Assembly: GCA_017480685.1 (NCBI GenBank)
Contig: JAFUSD010000041.1
Span: 1-62,826 of the forward strand
Source: Bacteroidaceae bacterium
GTDB taxonomy: Bacteria; Bacteroidota; Bacteroidia; Bacteroidales; Bacteroidaceae
Direction: 5' to 3'
DNA length: 62,826 nt
Part shown: piece after piece, positions 1 through 8,949 of the stretch
Position numbering within the stretch: the stretch's first letter is position 1
Layout: the number at the start of each line of letters is the position of its first letter
The notes under the pieces: generated by a model
What the model was told of the DNA's origin: nothing
The model's database searches: none
What the model saw: the letters and a program-made list of their open reading frames with translations, nothing else
Translations under genes and position numbers: made by a program

Positions 1-1173
1 AAAGCCGCCGCCTGGACCACCAAAGCCGCCGCCTGGACCACCAAAGCCGCCGCCTGGACCACCAAAGCCGCCGCCTGGACCGCCAAAGCCGCCAAAATCG
101 GGCATTTCGCCGCCAGCCATCATATCTTCGAATCGCCTGCGACCTTCTTCCATCATGCGTTGCATGGTCGAGTCGTTCATCTCATCGCGCTGACCACCAA
201 AACCGCCACCAAAGCCACCAAAACCGCCGAAACCACCAGGGCCACCGAAGTCATCGTCGCCATCAGGGCCGCCGAAACCACCGAAACCACCAGGGCCACC
301 GAAGTCACCGTCGCCATCAGGGCCGCCGAAACCACCACCGAAGCCACCGAAACCGCCCATGCCCCAACCATCGGCCTCGCTTATGTAGTTACCAGTGGTC
401 TTCACGTCGATTTTGGCATTGTTTATCACAATATCACCGTCCGACTTTACGCCCTGGCCACCATCACCAGTCATGCGTATGGTGATGGAGCAGTCGGCAA
501 GAGTCATAAGCGAGTCAGATTTCAGTCCCTTCTTGTCGATGCTCGAAAGGTCGATGTTCCATTCGCCGCCCAGTATGCTCAGCGTACTGCCCGAGTTGAC
601 ACCGTGGCCGCTGTCAGAACTGATGTATATCTTGCCAGTCGATGCCTTTGCCTCTATATATTCCTTGGCAGAAATCACGTTCTTGGCATGACCCACCAGC
701 CGGAGCACACCGCCGCCACCCAATTCCAGGTGACCTTTGGTGTATATGCAAGCCTTGTGCAACGTGTCTGTACCATCCTCCAGTTGGTTCTCAGTTCCCT
801 TGTTCACATGCACGTTCATCCGCTTTCCGCAGTTCAGTTGCAGAGCTGCACCGTCGGCCGACTTCATGCTGAGGCCGTCGAGAGTGATGGTTGTCTTGTA
901 GCTACCGTTATACACAAAGCAGCCGGCATCGGTCTTTCCGCTCAGCACAAAGTCCACTTCCTCGCCCATCAGGCTGTTGTCAACAGTCACCCGAGCCCCG
1001 ACGGTCGTCACCTTCACACCCTTCACCTTGTTCTTCACCGTTACGTTGTTGCCGTCATATATTAACGTCACCTTTGCCTTGTCGGCAGCATGCAATGCCA
1101 TCATGCCGGCCAACACCATCGTAGCAGCCAGCATGCCGCGCATCATCACCTGTCTGAAAACTGTTATAACCAT
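1..1173 (-). CDS. Secreted carbohydrate-binding-like beta-helix protein with Gly-rich C-terminal region (3' end outside window)
   Basis: The frame is open from an ATG at 1173 to base 1 with no stop, so the C terminus lies outside the window. The N terminus has a signal peptide with a hydrophobic stretch ending near LHA-A; a second in-frame start (MMRGML...) seven residues in would give a shorter n-region. The middle is built of short repeating beta strands with GG/DG turns (for example GGGGVLRLVGHAKNVISAKE, later SGHGVNSGST and GDGGQGVKSDG). This resembles the right-handed beta-helix carbohydrate-binding family typified by Cthe_2159; that assignment is from motif memory. From about residue 260 it becomes Gly/Phe/Pro/Asp-rich, and the last 30 residues in the window are a 7-residue repeat, GFGGPGG, from a 21-bp DNA repeat. 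A small island (about 40 residues, MNDSTMQRMMEEGRRR...) separates two Gly-rich blocks. It is probably exported or surface exposed; ligand unknown. Confidence 0.7.
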   Translation of the reverse strand, partial: MVITVFRQVMMRGMLAATMVLAGMMALHAADKAKVTLIYDGNNVTVKNKVKGVKVTTVGARVTVDNSLMGEEVDFVLSGKTDAGCFVYNGSYKTTITLDGLSMKSADGAALQLNCGKRMNVHVNKGTENQLEDGTDTLHKACIYTKGHLELGGGGVLRLVGHAKNVISAKEYIEAKASTGKIYISSDSGHGVNSGSTLSILGGEWNIDLSSIDKKGLKSDSLMTLADCSITIRMTGDGGQGVKSDGDIVINNAKIDVKTTGNYISEADGWGMGGFGGFGGGFGGPDGDGDFGGPGGFGGFGGPDGDDDFGGPGGFGGFGGFGGGFGGQRDEMNDSTMQRMMEEGRRRFEDMMAGGEMPDFGGFGGPGGGFGGPGGGFGGPGGGFGGPGGGF

Positions 1174-1412
1174 TCTTGTCTTGTTCTGATTTGTGTAGAA
1201 TAATTGCGATTATTTGATGTTTATGCGTATGTCATAACATGATAGAAACACATCAGACACACTGAAAAAAAGACGAAAAGTGTCACCAAAAGTTTAATCC
1301 GCACCACTCAAAAAAAGATGTTTCAAGGCACAAATACACGTTGAAAACGCAAAAATCACACCCTACACAGTAAAAAAAACACGTGTGCAGAGTAAAAAAA
1401 GCCGAATGTCAA

Positions 1413-1442
1413 TTGTCAATTGTCAATTATTTGCTACCTTTG
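1413..1442 (+). promoter_or_regulatory. Bacteroidetes-type promoter for tRNA-Leu
   Basis: TTG at 1413-1415 and TACCTTTG at 1435-1442 are 19 bp apart and match the Bacteroidetes sigma-ABfr pattern (TTG, then TAnnTTTG). The tRNA begins about 50 bases downstream. The upstream flank carries a short direct repeat of GTCAATT. Confidence 0.6.
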
Positions 1443-1495
1443 CACCCACAAAACTTGTAATGCGACATCATGTCAGCCTCAACGTTTTGCATCAT

Positions 1496-1577
1496 GCCCA
1501 GATGGCGGAATCGGTAGACGCGCTGGTCTCAAACACCAGTGGGGCAACCCGTGCCGGTTCGACCCCGGCTCTGGGTA
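1496..1577 (+). tRNA. tRNA-Leu (anticodon CAA)
   Basis: The acceptor stem GCCCAGA pairs with TCTGGGT (one G-U pair). The anticodon stem CTGGT/ACCAG encloses the loop CTCAAAC, giving anticodon CAA (reads UUG). The variable arm is long (GGG-GCAA-CCC), as expected for a class II tRNA, and the T arm is GCCGG-TTCGACC-CCGGC. The CCA end is not encoded, since the bases after the discriminator A are CGA. Confidence 0.95.
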
Positions 1578-1595
1578 CGAGTTAAGCTCGATGAT

Positions 1596-1640
1596 AATCG
1601 CTAAATCCTCATCAACAAAGGATTTAGCGATTTTCCTTTT
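1596..1640 (+). terminator. Intrinsic terminator after tRNA-Leu
   Basis: A perfect 14-bp stem (left arm 1596-1609, right arm 1619-1632) with a 9-base loop is followed by TTCCTTTT. It lies 19 bases after the tRNA. Confidence 0.75.
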
Positions 1641-1775
1641 CTCAATTTTCCCTGCATCTTCCCCATATCCTTTTCCACATCTTCCCCACATCTTCCCCAT
1701 ATCCTTTTCCCACATCTTGGCACATCTTCCCCATATCCTTCCCCACATCTTCCCCACATCCTTTCCCACGTCTGT
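1641..1775. repeat. Degenerate pyrimidine-rich tandem repeat
   Basis: Variants of CCCCATATCC and CCACATCTT alternate across about 130 bases directly after the tRNA terminator. Reading frames on both strands are low complexity (for example repeated MWGRCGED), so the stretch is not taken as coding. Confidence 0.6.
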
Positions 1776-2340
1776 AAGTTTTCTTGCAAAGTGAGCCTCG
1801 TTTTCCCCACCAGAAAAGCTCGAACCAGGGGTGAATAGTAGATTCATTGCCAGAGCGAATAGTGCATTACGTGGAACTAATCAAAGTCTATAATCGCAAT
1901 CAATACGCTAAAAACCTTGTAGTTACTCCTGCAATCTCGATAAGAGTTGAGAATTGATCTCGTTTTGCGCATAGATGATGGCATCACTCTTTATTATTAC
2001 TGTCCGCTAAGCTGTGTCATGTATAATTAACTATAGAACCCACTTTTTTAAGTGGACTCTATTAACTATCCCAAATACTGTTTCTTTAAGGAGGTGGGAT
2101 GGTTATACTTGTGTTTTGCGAAGAGCGACAATACTTTATGCTATTTTTATGCAGTTTTACATCTTAAAACATAGATAAATGAGATATTGCACACATTTTT
2201 TTTAAAAAAAATATGTTTGCATTTAAACCTTTGGATGTTTTTATCGTCTTAGCTTTAAAGTAGTAAATAGGTGTTTATCATTTTTTTTCGAAGGACAATG
2301 GCACGTGAAGTGTAATTGTCCTTTATTTATTGATACATTT
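1776..2340. other. Gene-free AT-rich stretch
   Basis: No credible reading frame on either strand. A small hairpin, CCACTT-TTTT-AAGTGG, lies near 2048-2063. The AT-rich part (about 2190-2295) contains homopolymer runs. A decayed mobile element is possible but no transposase similarity could be recognised. Confidence 0.4.
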
Positions 2341-2375
2341 GAAAAAGCCGCCTTGCTTAAATGCACGGCGGCTTT
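2341..2375 (-). terminator. Terminator for the M16 peptidase gene
   Basis: AAAGCCGCC (2344-2352) pairs with GGCGGCTTT (2367-2375). Read on the minus strand the stem is followed by TTTTTC. It sits about 230 bases beyond the peptidase stop codon, with the 46-bp repeat array in between. Confidence 0.7.
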
Positions 2376-2414
2376 CTTGGTGTATTATGAGTTGTTTCTT
2401 ATGTGTTATACATT

Positions 2415-2618
2415 GCTTGGCATCGCTGCAGTGGGTTTGGCATTGCTGCAGTGTGCTTGCAATTTTCTTTACTGCAGTGGGTTTGGCATTGCTGCAGTGT
2501 GCTTGCAATTTTCTTTACTGCAGTGGGTTTGGCATTGCTGCAGTGTGCCTGCAATTTTCTTTACTGCAGTGGGTTTGGCATCGCTGCAGTGTGCTTGCAA
2601 TTTTCTTTACTGCAGTGG
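2415..2618. repeat. 46-bp tandem repeat, four full units, overlapping the M16 stop codon
   Basis: Full units start at 2435, 2481, 2527 and 2573, with a partial copy at 2415-2434. Units are nearly identical (single-base changes). Each carries two CTGCAG palindromes. The unit at 2573-2618 contains the last three codons and the stop of the peptidase gene (CCA CTG CAG TAA on the minus strand), so the array looks like repeated duplication of that gene's 3' end. Confidence 0.9.
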
Positions 2619-5423
2619 GCTTGTCATTCCCACTTCTATGCGGTTTCCGCTTTGGAAGATGGTGCGTGCCATGGTTTGTACGTCGGTTGCTGTCAGTGCA
2701 TTTACTGCTGCTTCGTATCCGTCTACATAGTTTTTGTTTTCCATCACTTTGTTTGTGATTGCTCCCATCCAGTAGCCGTTGGTCTTTATGCTTTCGTCGT
2801 GTGAACGTAGCATGTATTCGCGTATTTTCTGCATTTGGTCGTCGGTGGGTCCGTTCTGGCACATGTTTTCTATTCCTTGATAGATTACTTGTGTCATGCG
2901 TTGGCGTTTGTCGGGTGCGGTTGGCAGTTGTACTTGCATGAGTGCTATCTTCTCGGGATATGTGCTTATGTTGCCTGATACTCCTACGCTGTATGCTCCT
3001 CCTTCGTCTTCTCTCACTGTTTCGGTGAATAGCATCTGTAGTGCTTGTTGGAGGAAGCTTACGCTGAGTATGTTTTTCAGGTTTTCTTCCATGGGTGCAT
3101 GGTAGATGAATGCTACGATTGCGTTTGGTGTTTCTTGTTCTTTCTCGAACACGTTGGTTATGGTTCCTTTGGTTATGGTGAGGTCTATGGGTTTGTATTT
3201 CTCGGAGCCTTTCTTTACTGGCAGGCTTCCTATGTATTGTTCGAGCATTGGTATTGCTGCTTCGATGTCGATGTCTCCGATGAAGAAGAATGTGAAGTCG
3301 TCGGCATCGGCGAATCGTTCGTTGTATATTTGCAGCATGTGGTCGTAGTTTATGCGGTCTATGTCTTCTGACTTGGTTCGTGCCACTCGTGGGTTGTCTC
3401 TGTATACAACGTGTTTTATTGTGTCTGACAGTGCTGTGGTTGGGTCCAATTCGGCGTTGGCCAGTGCTGTCTTGGTGCGTGCCATGGTTGAGCGGAATGC
3501 TTCGTCGTCGCGTCGTGGCGATGTGAATGCGAGGTATGTGAGTTGCAGCATGGTTTCGAAGTCTTTCTTGACGCATGAGCCTGACATTGATTCGCTGCGT
3601 GTGCCTATCGATGGTGACACTCGTGCGTTGATTCCTGCCAGTTTCTTGCTGAGGTCTATTGCTGAGTAGTTGCCCCATCCGCCTAAGCTTATGCTTTCGG
3701 CGTTGTCGGCATCGAGCAGGTCGGTGTCGGGATAGAGTGAGTTGCCTCCCCAGCTCATGGCTGTCATGCTTATGTTGTTGGGCGAGAAGTCGGTGTGGCG
3801 CAGGTATATGTTGATTCCGTTTTTGAGTATGATGTGTGTGAATCCGAAGTCGGCCGGTTTGGTTTTCTTCACTTTGCTGCCGCGCAGGCTGGCGGTGTCG
3901 AGTATTGGTTCGTCGGATACTTCTTCTTTGTAGGCTTCTATTTCTTCGGCTTCTACTTCGGTCATTATCTTGACTATTTCGTCTTTGGTGGGGTATGTGA
4001 TGTCGGCTTTGTCGGGCATCATGGCGAAGATGACTGGTGCGCATTCTTCGGGTTGCATCACTACTTGGTTTATTACGTCGAGGCTTATTTGGTCGGCTAG
4101 TTGTGGCAGTGTGGTGTGTTCCCATTCTATGCCTGGTGCGGCATCGTTGTCGAGGAAGTGGCGCACGTATTCGTTGACGTAGCTGTCGTTGCTTATTTTG
4201 TCGCGGCGCTGATACATGTTTTCTATGCTTGCTTTGTATGATTCCTTGAATCGTTCATACTCGGTCAGGGTGAATCCGTGGCGTTTGGCGCGTAGCAGTT
4301 CGCGGTAGGCAGCGGCGAGGGCTGGTGCATGTTGGCCGTCTTTGAATGATGTGACGAGTATGCATGCGTCTTTTGTGTTGGCTACGAGGTATTCTTCGTT
4401 GAATGATATCTGTGCTCCGGTGAATGGTGGGTCTTGTCGCATGAGTATCTCGGCCATGCGTGTGCTTAACATGCCGTTGATGGCTCCGATGATGTATGAC
4501 TGCATGTATGCCATCGCGGTGTTTTTCATCTCTCGCTCCATGGCGTCGTGTTTCCACATGACGTAGAGTTGTGAGCGTTGTTGCTCTTTGTCGGTCTGCA
4601 GGCTGTAGATGACTTCGGCGTTGTCGGGCACTGTGTAATACTCGCGCACAGCGGCATCGGGTGCCGGTGCTTGTATGTCGGCAAAGATGGTTTTTATTTT
4701 TGTCTCGACGGCATCTACGTCAACATCGCCCACTATGATGATTGCCTGGAGGTCGGGGCGATACCACTTGCGGTAGTAGTTGCGTATGTCGTCGTAGGGG
4801 AAGTTCATCACGATGTCCATGGTGCCTATAGGCATGCGGTGGGCGTATTTGCTGCCTTCGTAGAGTGTGGGCAGTGCTTTTTCATACATGCGCTGGGTGG
4901 CGCTGGAGCGCATACGCCATTCCTCGTTGATGACTCCGCGCTCTTTGTCGATTTCGGTGTCTTCGAGCAGGAGGTCGTGGCTCCAGTCGTGCAGGATGAG
5001 GAGGCATGAGTCTATGGCTTGTGGGTTGCTGATGACTGGCACATTATTTATATTATATACTGTCTCGTCGAAGCTGGTGTAGGCGTTGAGGTTTTCGCCG
5101 AATTTCACTCCGATGCTTTCGAGGTAGGTCTTGAGGCTGTTGCCGGGGAAGTGTGTGGTTCCGTTGAAACACATGTGTTCCAGGAAGTGGGCCAGTCCGC
5201 GCTGGTTGTCGTCTTCCTGCATGGAGCCCACCTTCTGTGCTATGTAGAAGTTGGCACGCTGTTCGGGCCACTCGTTGTGGCGTATGTAGTAGGTGAGGCC
5301 GTTTGGCAGCCGACCCATCTTTACTGCGGGGTCGAGGGACAGCTGTGGCAGTTGCATCTGCTGGGCAAATGCGGTCGAGAGCACTGTTGAGACGAGTGCT
5401 ATCGAAAGAATCAGTTTTTTCAT
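2607..5423 (-). CDS. M16 family zinc peptidase (pitrilysin/insulinase-like), exported, two-domain
   Basis: A 938-residue protein with a signal peptide (MKKLILSIALVSTV...AFAQ). The inverted zinc motif HFLEH is at residues 79-83, and the downstream acidic ligand region GVINEEWRM supplies the third ligand. A second M16-like half follows without the HxxEH motif, as in two-domain M16 enzymes of Bacteroidetes. The predicted role is periplasmic or envelope peptide degradation. The start was chosen at 5423 because it begins a clean signal peptide; the open frame extends upstream to 5618 only through the palindromic repeat and non-coding DNA. The last codons lie inside a 46-bp tandem repeat. The gene follows nadB by 211 bases and may be separately transcribed. 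Confidence 0.9.
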   Translation of the reverse strand: MKKLILSIALVSTVLSTAFAQQMQLPQLSLDPAVKMGRLPNGLTYYIRHNEWPEQRANFYIAQKVGSMQEDDNQRGLAHFLEHMCFNGTTHFPGNSLKTYLESIGVKFGENLNAYTSFDETVYNINNVPVISNPQAIDSCLLILHDWSHDLLLEDTEIDKERGVINEEWRMRSSATQRMYEKALPTLYEGSKYAHRMPIGTMDIVMNFPYDDIRNYYRKWYRPDLQAIIIVGDVDVDAVETKIKTIFADIQAPAPDAAVREYYTVPDNAEVIYSLQTDKEQQRSQLYVMWKHDAMEREMKNTAMAYMQSYIIGAINGMLSTRMAEILMRQDPPFTGAQISFNEEYLVANTKDACILVTSFKDGQHAPALAAAYRELLRAKRHGFTLTEYERFKESYKASIENMYQRRDKISNDSYVNEYVRHFLDNDAAPGIEWEHTTLPQLADQISLDVINQVVMQPEECAPVIFAMMPDKADITYPTKDEIVKIMTEVEAEEIEAYKEEVSDEPILDTASLRGSKVKKTKPADFGFTHIILKNGINIYLRHTDFSPNNISMTAMSWGGNSLYPDTDLLDADNAESISLGGWGNYSAIDLSKKLAGINARVSPSIGTRSESMSGSCVKKDFETMLQLTYLAFTSPRRDDEAFRSTMARTKTALANAELDPTTALSDTIKHVVYRDNPRVARTKSEDIDRINYDHMLQIYNERFADADDFTFFFIGDIDIEAAIPMLEQYIGSLPVKKGSEKYKPIDLTITKGTITNVFEKEQETPNAIVAFIYHAPMEENLKNILSVSFLQQALQMLFTETVREDEGGAYSVGVSGNISTYPEKIALMQVQLPTAPDKRQRMTQVIYQGIENMCQNGPTDDQMQKIREYMLRSHDESIKTNGYWMGAITNKVMENKNYVDGYEAAVNALTATDVQTMARTIFQSGNRIEVGMTSPLQ

Positions 5424-5538
5424 TTCTTTTTTGCTTATGTTTTGTTTGGTTTTATGGTCGGTATGATGGCTGGTTGGCCGTGGTGGTTGGCGCCGGGTGT
5501 GTCGGCGCGCATCGGCAAGGACGTCCTTACAAGGTGTT

Positions 5539-5594
5539 AAGGATATCCTCGCGGGGCTGTGAGGATATCCTCGCGAGGCTGTGAGGATATCCTC
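5539..5594. repeat. 22-bp palindromic repeat array 1 (3 copies)
   Basis: AAGGATATCCTC (5539-5550) and GAGGATATCCTC at 5561-5572 and 5583-5594. Spacers are GCGGGGCTGT and GCGAGGCTGT, and the last copy is followed by CGTTT-type flank. It lies between nadB and the M16 peptidase gene, about 115 bases upstream of the latter's start. Confidence 0.9.
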
Positions 5595-5634
5595 GTTTCC
5601 GACGCGCCTCACAGGCATCTGTGGGCTTGTTGGT

Positions 5635-7227
5635 TTACTTCTTTACGTCGAGTGCATGTGGAGCATAGTCGACGGTGAAGTGTAGGCCGCGGCTTTCTTT
5701 GCGCTCTAAGGCCTGACGTGTGATGAGGTAGCCCACGTTTATCATGTTGCGCAGTTCGCAGATGTCTTTCGTGGGTTTCACGCGTTTGAACAGGTGTTCG
5801 GTCTCCTCGTAGAGCAGGTCGAGGCGCTCCCATGCACGGTGCAGGCGCAGGTCGCTACGCACGATGCCTACGTAGGTCGACATGATTTGCCCCACTTCCT
5901 TCACGTCTTGTGCAATGAGCACCTTTTCTTCGTTGGTCATGGTGCCTTCATCGTTCCATTCGGGAATGCGTGTGTTAAAGTCGTACTGGTCGATGACTGA
6001 GAGCGAGTGGCGTGCAGCCTTGTCGGCATATACCACAGCCTCGATGAGCGAGTTGCTGGCCAGGCGGTTGCCGCCATGCAGGCCGGTGCAGCTGCACTCG
6101 CCCAGGGCATAGAGGCGTCGGATGGACGATTGCCCGTCGAGGTCGACCTTGATGCCGCCGCACATGTAGTGGGCACTGGGGCACACTGGGATGTACTCCT
6201 TGGTGATGTCGATACCGATAGACAGACACTTGGCATAGATGTTGGGGAAGTGATGTCGAGTCTCCTCGGCATCCTTGTGGGTCACGTCGAGACACACGTG
6301 GTCAAGTCCGTGAATCTTCATCTCCTTGTCGATGGCACGAGCCACAATGTCGCGCGGCGCAAGCGAGAGGCGCGGGTCATACTTCTGCATGAACTCCTCG
6401 CCGTTGGGCAGGCGCAAGATGCCACCGTAGCCACGCATGGCCTCGGTTATGAGGTATGCAGGGTGAGTCTCCTTGGGATTGAAGAGCACGGTGGGGTGGA
6501 ACTGCACAAACTCCATGTCCTTCACCTTGCCCTTGGCACGATATACCATTGCAATGCCGTCGCCAGTGGCTATGTTGGGGTTCGATGTCGTGGCATATAT
6601 GGCACCCGTGCCGCCTGTGGCCATGATGGTGACGCGCGAGAGGTAGGTGTCGACCTTGCCCGTATCGGGGTTGAGGATGTAGGCACCATAGCACTCAATG
6701 TCGGGGGTGCGGCGTGTGACCCGTATGCCCAGATGGTGCTGCGTGATAATCTCCACGGCAAAATGATGCTCCAGTATGTCTATATTCGGATTGCTGCGCA
6801 CGGCAGCCATCAGTCCGCGCTGAATCTCGGCACCCGTGTCATCAGCATGGTGCAGGATGCGGAACTCAGAGTGCCCGCCCTCTTTGTGGAGGTCGAACTG
6901 GCCGTCGGCCGTCTTGTCAAACTGGACACCCCAGTCAACCAACTCCTTGATGCCGGCCGGAGCACAACGCACCACTTGTTCCACTGCCTCGCGGTCGCTG
7001 ATGTAGTCGCCCGCAATCATGGTGTCCTCTATGTGTTTATCAAAGTTGTCGACCAAAAGATTGGTGACCGAGGCTATACCACCTTGTGCCTTCGCCGTGT
7101 TGGCCTCCTCCAGGGTGGTCTTACACACAATGGCAATGCGCCCCTTGCCGGCACGCGCCACCTTCAAGGCATAACTCATTCCGGCTACACCAGAGCCAAT
7201 GATGAGGAAATCATACTGTTTAATCAT
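5635..7227 (-). CDS. nadB: L-aspartate oxidase
   Basis: A 530-residue FAD enzyme that oxidises L-aspartate to iminoaspartate in de novo NAD synthesis (cytoplasm). The N-terminal dinucleotide-binding motif is GSGVAG (G11, G13, G16). The family-typical NTAKAQGGIA segment follows, then the HHADDTGAEI and SAHYMCGGIKVD regions and a C-terminal helical domain. Length is normal for NadB. The usual partners nadA and nadC are not adjacent in this window. It lies 36 bases after the beta-barrel gene on the same strand and is probably co-transcribed with it. Confidence 0.95.
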   Translation of the reverse strand: MIKQYDFLIIGSGVAGMSYALKVARAGKGRIAIVCKTTLEEANTAKAQGGIASVTNLLVDNFDKHIEDTMIAGDYISDREAVEQVVRCAPAGIKELVDWGVQFDKTADGQFDLHKEGGHSEFRILHHADDTGAEIQRGLMAAVRSNPNIDILEHHFAVEIITQHHLGIRVTRRTPDIECYGAYILNPDTGKVDTYLSRVTIMATGGTGAIYATTSNPNIATGDGIAMVYRAKGKVKDMEFVQFHPTVLFNPKETHPAYLITEAMRGYGGILRLPNGEEFMQKYDPRLSLAPRDIVARAIDKEMKIHGLDHVCLDVTHKDAEETRHHFPNIYAKCLSIGIDITKEYIPVCPSAHYMCGGIKVDLDGQSSIRRLYALGECSCTGLHGGNRLASNSLIEAVVYADKAARHSLSVIDQYDFNTRIPEWNDEGTMTNEEKVLIAQDVKEVGQIMSTYVGIVRSDLRLHRAWERLDLLYEETEHLFKRVKPTKDICELRNMINVGYLITRQALERKESRGLHFTVDYAPHALDVKK

Positions 7228-7263
7228 TGTAAGTTTATATGAAGTTATGAGTTTTTGTAGACG

Positions 7264-8949
7264 TCAGAACGAAAAAGCGGCACCAGCCATGAAGCTCACC
7301 TGCTGTGCACGATACATGAAGTACTGGTCGTGCTTGCGGTTGAGCAAGTTCTGCCCCTTGGCATATATAGTCAGATTCCACGGCGTGGTGTAGCTCACGG
7401 TAGCCCCGAGGTCGATAGTGCTCTGCCGGTGATAGCGGCCATCAGCCTTGTCGAACGACTCGAACAGGATGTCGGCACCGACGCTCAGACCCTTCAACGG
7501 CTGAAACAGCACACTGCCGTCGGCCTCAAACACAGGGCGCCACAACGGGTCGGTATTCACTCCGGCCACCTCAAGGTCAGTGTCCCACTGGTTATACTGC
7601 GCCTTGAGCCGAGCCTTCACAAGGTCGAGGTAGTTGAATTCCGCCGTTGCGTTGGCAAAGAAATGATGCCCGTCGGCAAAGATGATGGGTGCATACACCA
7701 TTGCATTGCTGCCGGCAATGAGGAAATCGGCAATTTCGGCACGATGCTTCGAAATGTCATATCCGGCACTCAAGTCGAGGGCGAGGCAGTCAAAGGGCTT
7801 CAAGCGTACACCTCCACGGCTGCGCAGCTGGTCAAACTGGTTCTCCATGTCGAACGCCACATGCGCCAGCTTCCAATAAGGCGACATCGAGGCAAAGCGG
7901 CGGAAATCATTAAAGACATCACCTCCGTGTGCCTGCACATAAACATCGAGCACAGGCGACACATGCAGCGTGGCATCCACATCGGGAGCAATGTTTACGT
8001 CATTGTCAACATACACACCCACCTTCAGGTCGAAGCTCTGTGAGGTATAATAGACATGCGGCGTGGCATTGAACGAGGTGTAGCCCTCAACAGCCTGAGA
8101 TGCTCCGTCCAACGCATCCATGCCATAAGACGCATAGTCGGCACCCAGTGCAACATCAGCCTTCACCTGCTCGCTTATCTGGTACTCGGGCACTACGTGT
8201 CCGGCTACCAGCAGCTCCGACACCCCGTCGTCAAAGCTGTTCTCATACTTCTGGCTGAACGTCTGCAACGACGCATCAGCCCCTATGACGAAGCGTCCAA
8301 ACCTATATGGAGTGAGCCCCACACTTAGGTCAATGCGGTCGTCATGCTGCTTGTCGGTAATATAAGGGTTTGGCATGAGTGGCTGATAGTTGAACACATC
8401 GATTCCATATCCGGCCTTGATGAAAAATTCAGACTGCTTGTCAATCCTGTGGGTGTAACCGGCCTTCAGTCTCGATGCAAACAGGCGGCTCTCCCACTCT
8501 TCGCCATCGGCTGAGCTGATCAGCCCCACATTGCCTTTGTAGCCACGTGTGGAAAGGTCGACACCCAGTTTGTCGAACTCGCCTAGGTCGAACTCGTATG
8601 CCAGGTGTCCGAGGATATTGCTGTTGTTGCCGTATGCCATGCTCACAAATCCCTTCTTACCAGGTTTCAGCAGTTGCTGGTTGCGTGCCGCCCATAGTGG
8701 TTGGAATGCATAGTTTGTGGTTGGGAACGACTGCGTGGTGTAATCTACATTATAGTGTGTCACTGTGGGTTGCTCTATCTCAGGCAATGTGTTTATTTTC
8801 GTGGCATCCTGCACTGTCGGGCGGAAGTCGTTCTCCACTTCCACCACATTGTCCATCTGTGCGTTTGCCACCGTGGCAGTCATCATTGTCAGTGAGCAAA
8901 GCGCAATGCGGCGGGCCGCACGTGTGTGTATGATTGTATGTTGTTTCAT
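7264..8949 (-). CDS. Outer-membrane beta-barrel protein (TonB-dependent-receptor-like barrel, no plug)
   Basis: A 561-residue protein with a signal peptide ending at ANA-Q. The mature N terminus has the VEVENDFRPTVQDATKI segment seen in Bacteroidetes barrel proteins. The rest alternates amphipathic strands with Tyr/Phe-rich ends, and the chain finishes in GAAFSF, a C-terminal aromatic typical of OM barrels. A late segment (IYAKGQNLLNRKHDQYF) resembles the last strands of TonB-dependent receptors, but no plug domain or TonB box is seen. The start codon overlaps the TAA of the upstream TPR gene by one base (TAATG), indicating translational coupling and a shared function. Substrate unknown. Confidence 0.75.
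   Translation of the reverse strand: MKQHTIIHTRAARRIALCSLTMMTATVANAQMDNVVEVENDFRPTVQDATKINTLPEIEQPTVTHYNVDYTTQSFPTTNYAFQPLWAARNQQLLKPGKKGFVSMAYGNNSNILGHLAYEFDLGEFDKLGVDLSTRGYKGNVGLISSADGEEWESRLFASRLKAGYTHRIDKQSEFFIKAGYGIDVFNYQPLMPNPYITDKQHDDRIDLSVGLTPYRFGRFVIGADASLQTFSQKYENSFDDGVSELLVAGHVVPEYQISEQVKADVALGADYASYGMDALDGASQAVEGYTSFNATPHVYYTSQSFDLKVGVYVDNDVNIAPDVDATLHVSPVLDVYVQAHGGDVFNDFRRFASMSPYWKLAHVAFDMENQFDQLRSRGGVRLKPFDCLALDLSAGYDISKHRAEIADFLIAGSNAMVYAPIIFADGHHFFANATAEFNYLDLVKARLKAQYNQWDTDLEVAGVNTDPLWRPVFEADGSVLFQPLKGLSVGADILFESFDKADGRYHRQSTIDLGATVSYTTPWNLTIYAKGQNLLNRKHDQYFMYRAQQVSFMAGAAFSF

Noticed and set aside
160..1065. 301-residue plus-strand frame at the window start
   Set aside because: It is antisense to the Gly-rich secreted protein; composition (Thr/Ala/His runs) follows from the repeat of the real gene.
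1776..2340. Decayed insertion sequence downstream of the tRNA
   Set aside because: No transposase fragment or inverted-repeat pair could be recognised; kept only as an unexplained gene-free stretch.
2515..4125. 536-residue minus-strand frame overlapping the M16 gene
   Set aside because: Arg/His/Thr-rich shadow in another frame of the peptidase gene.
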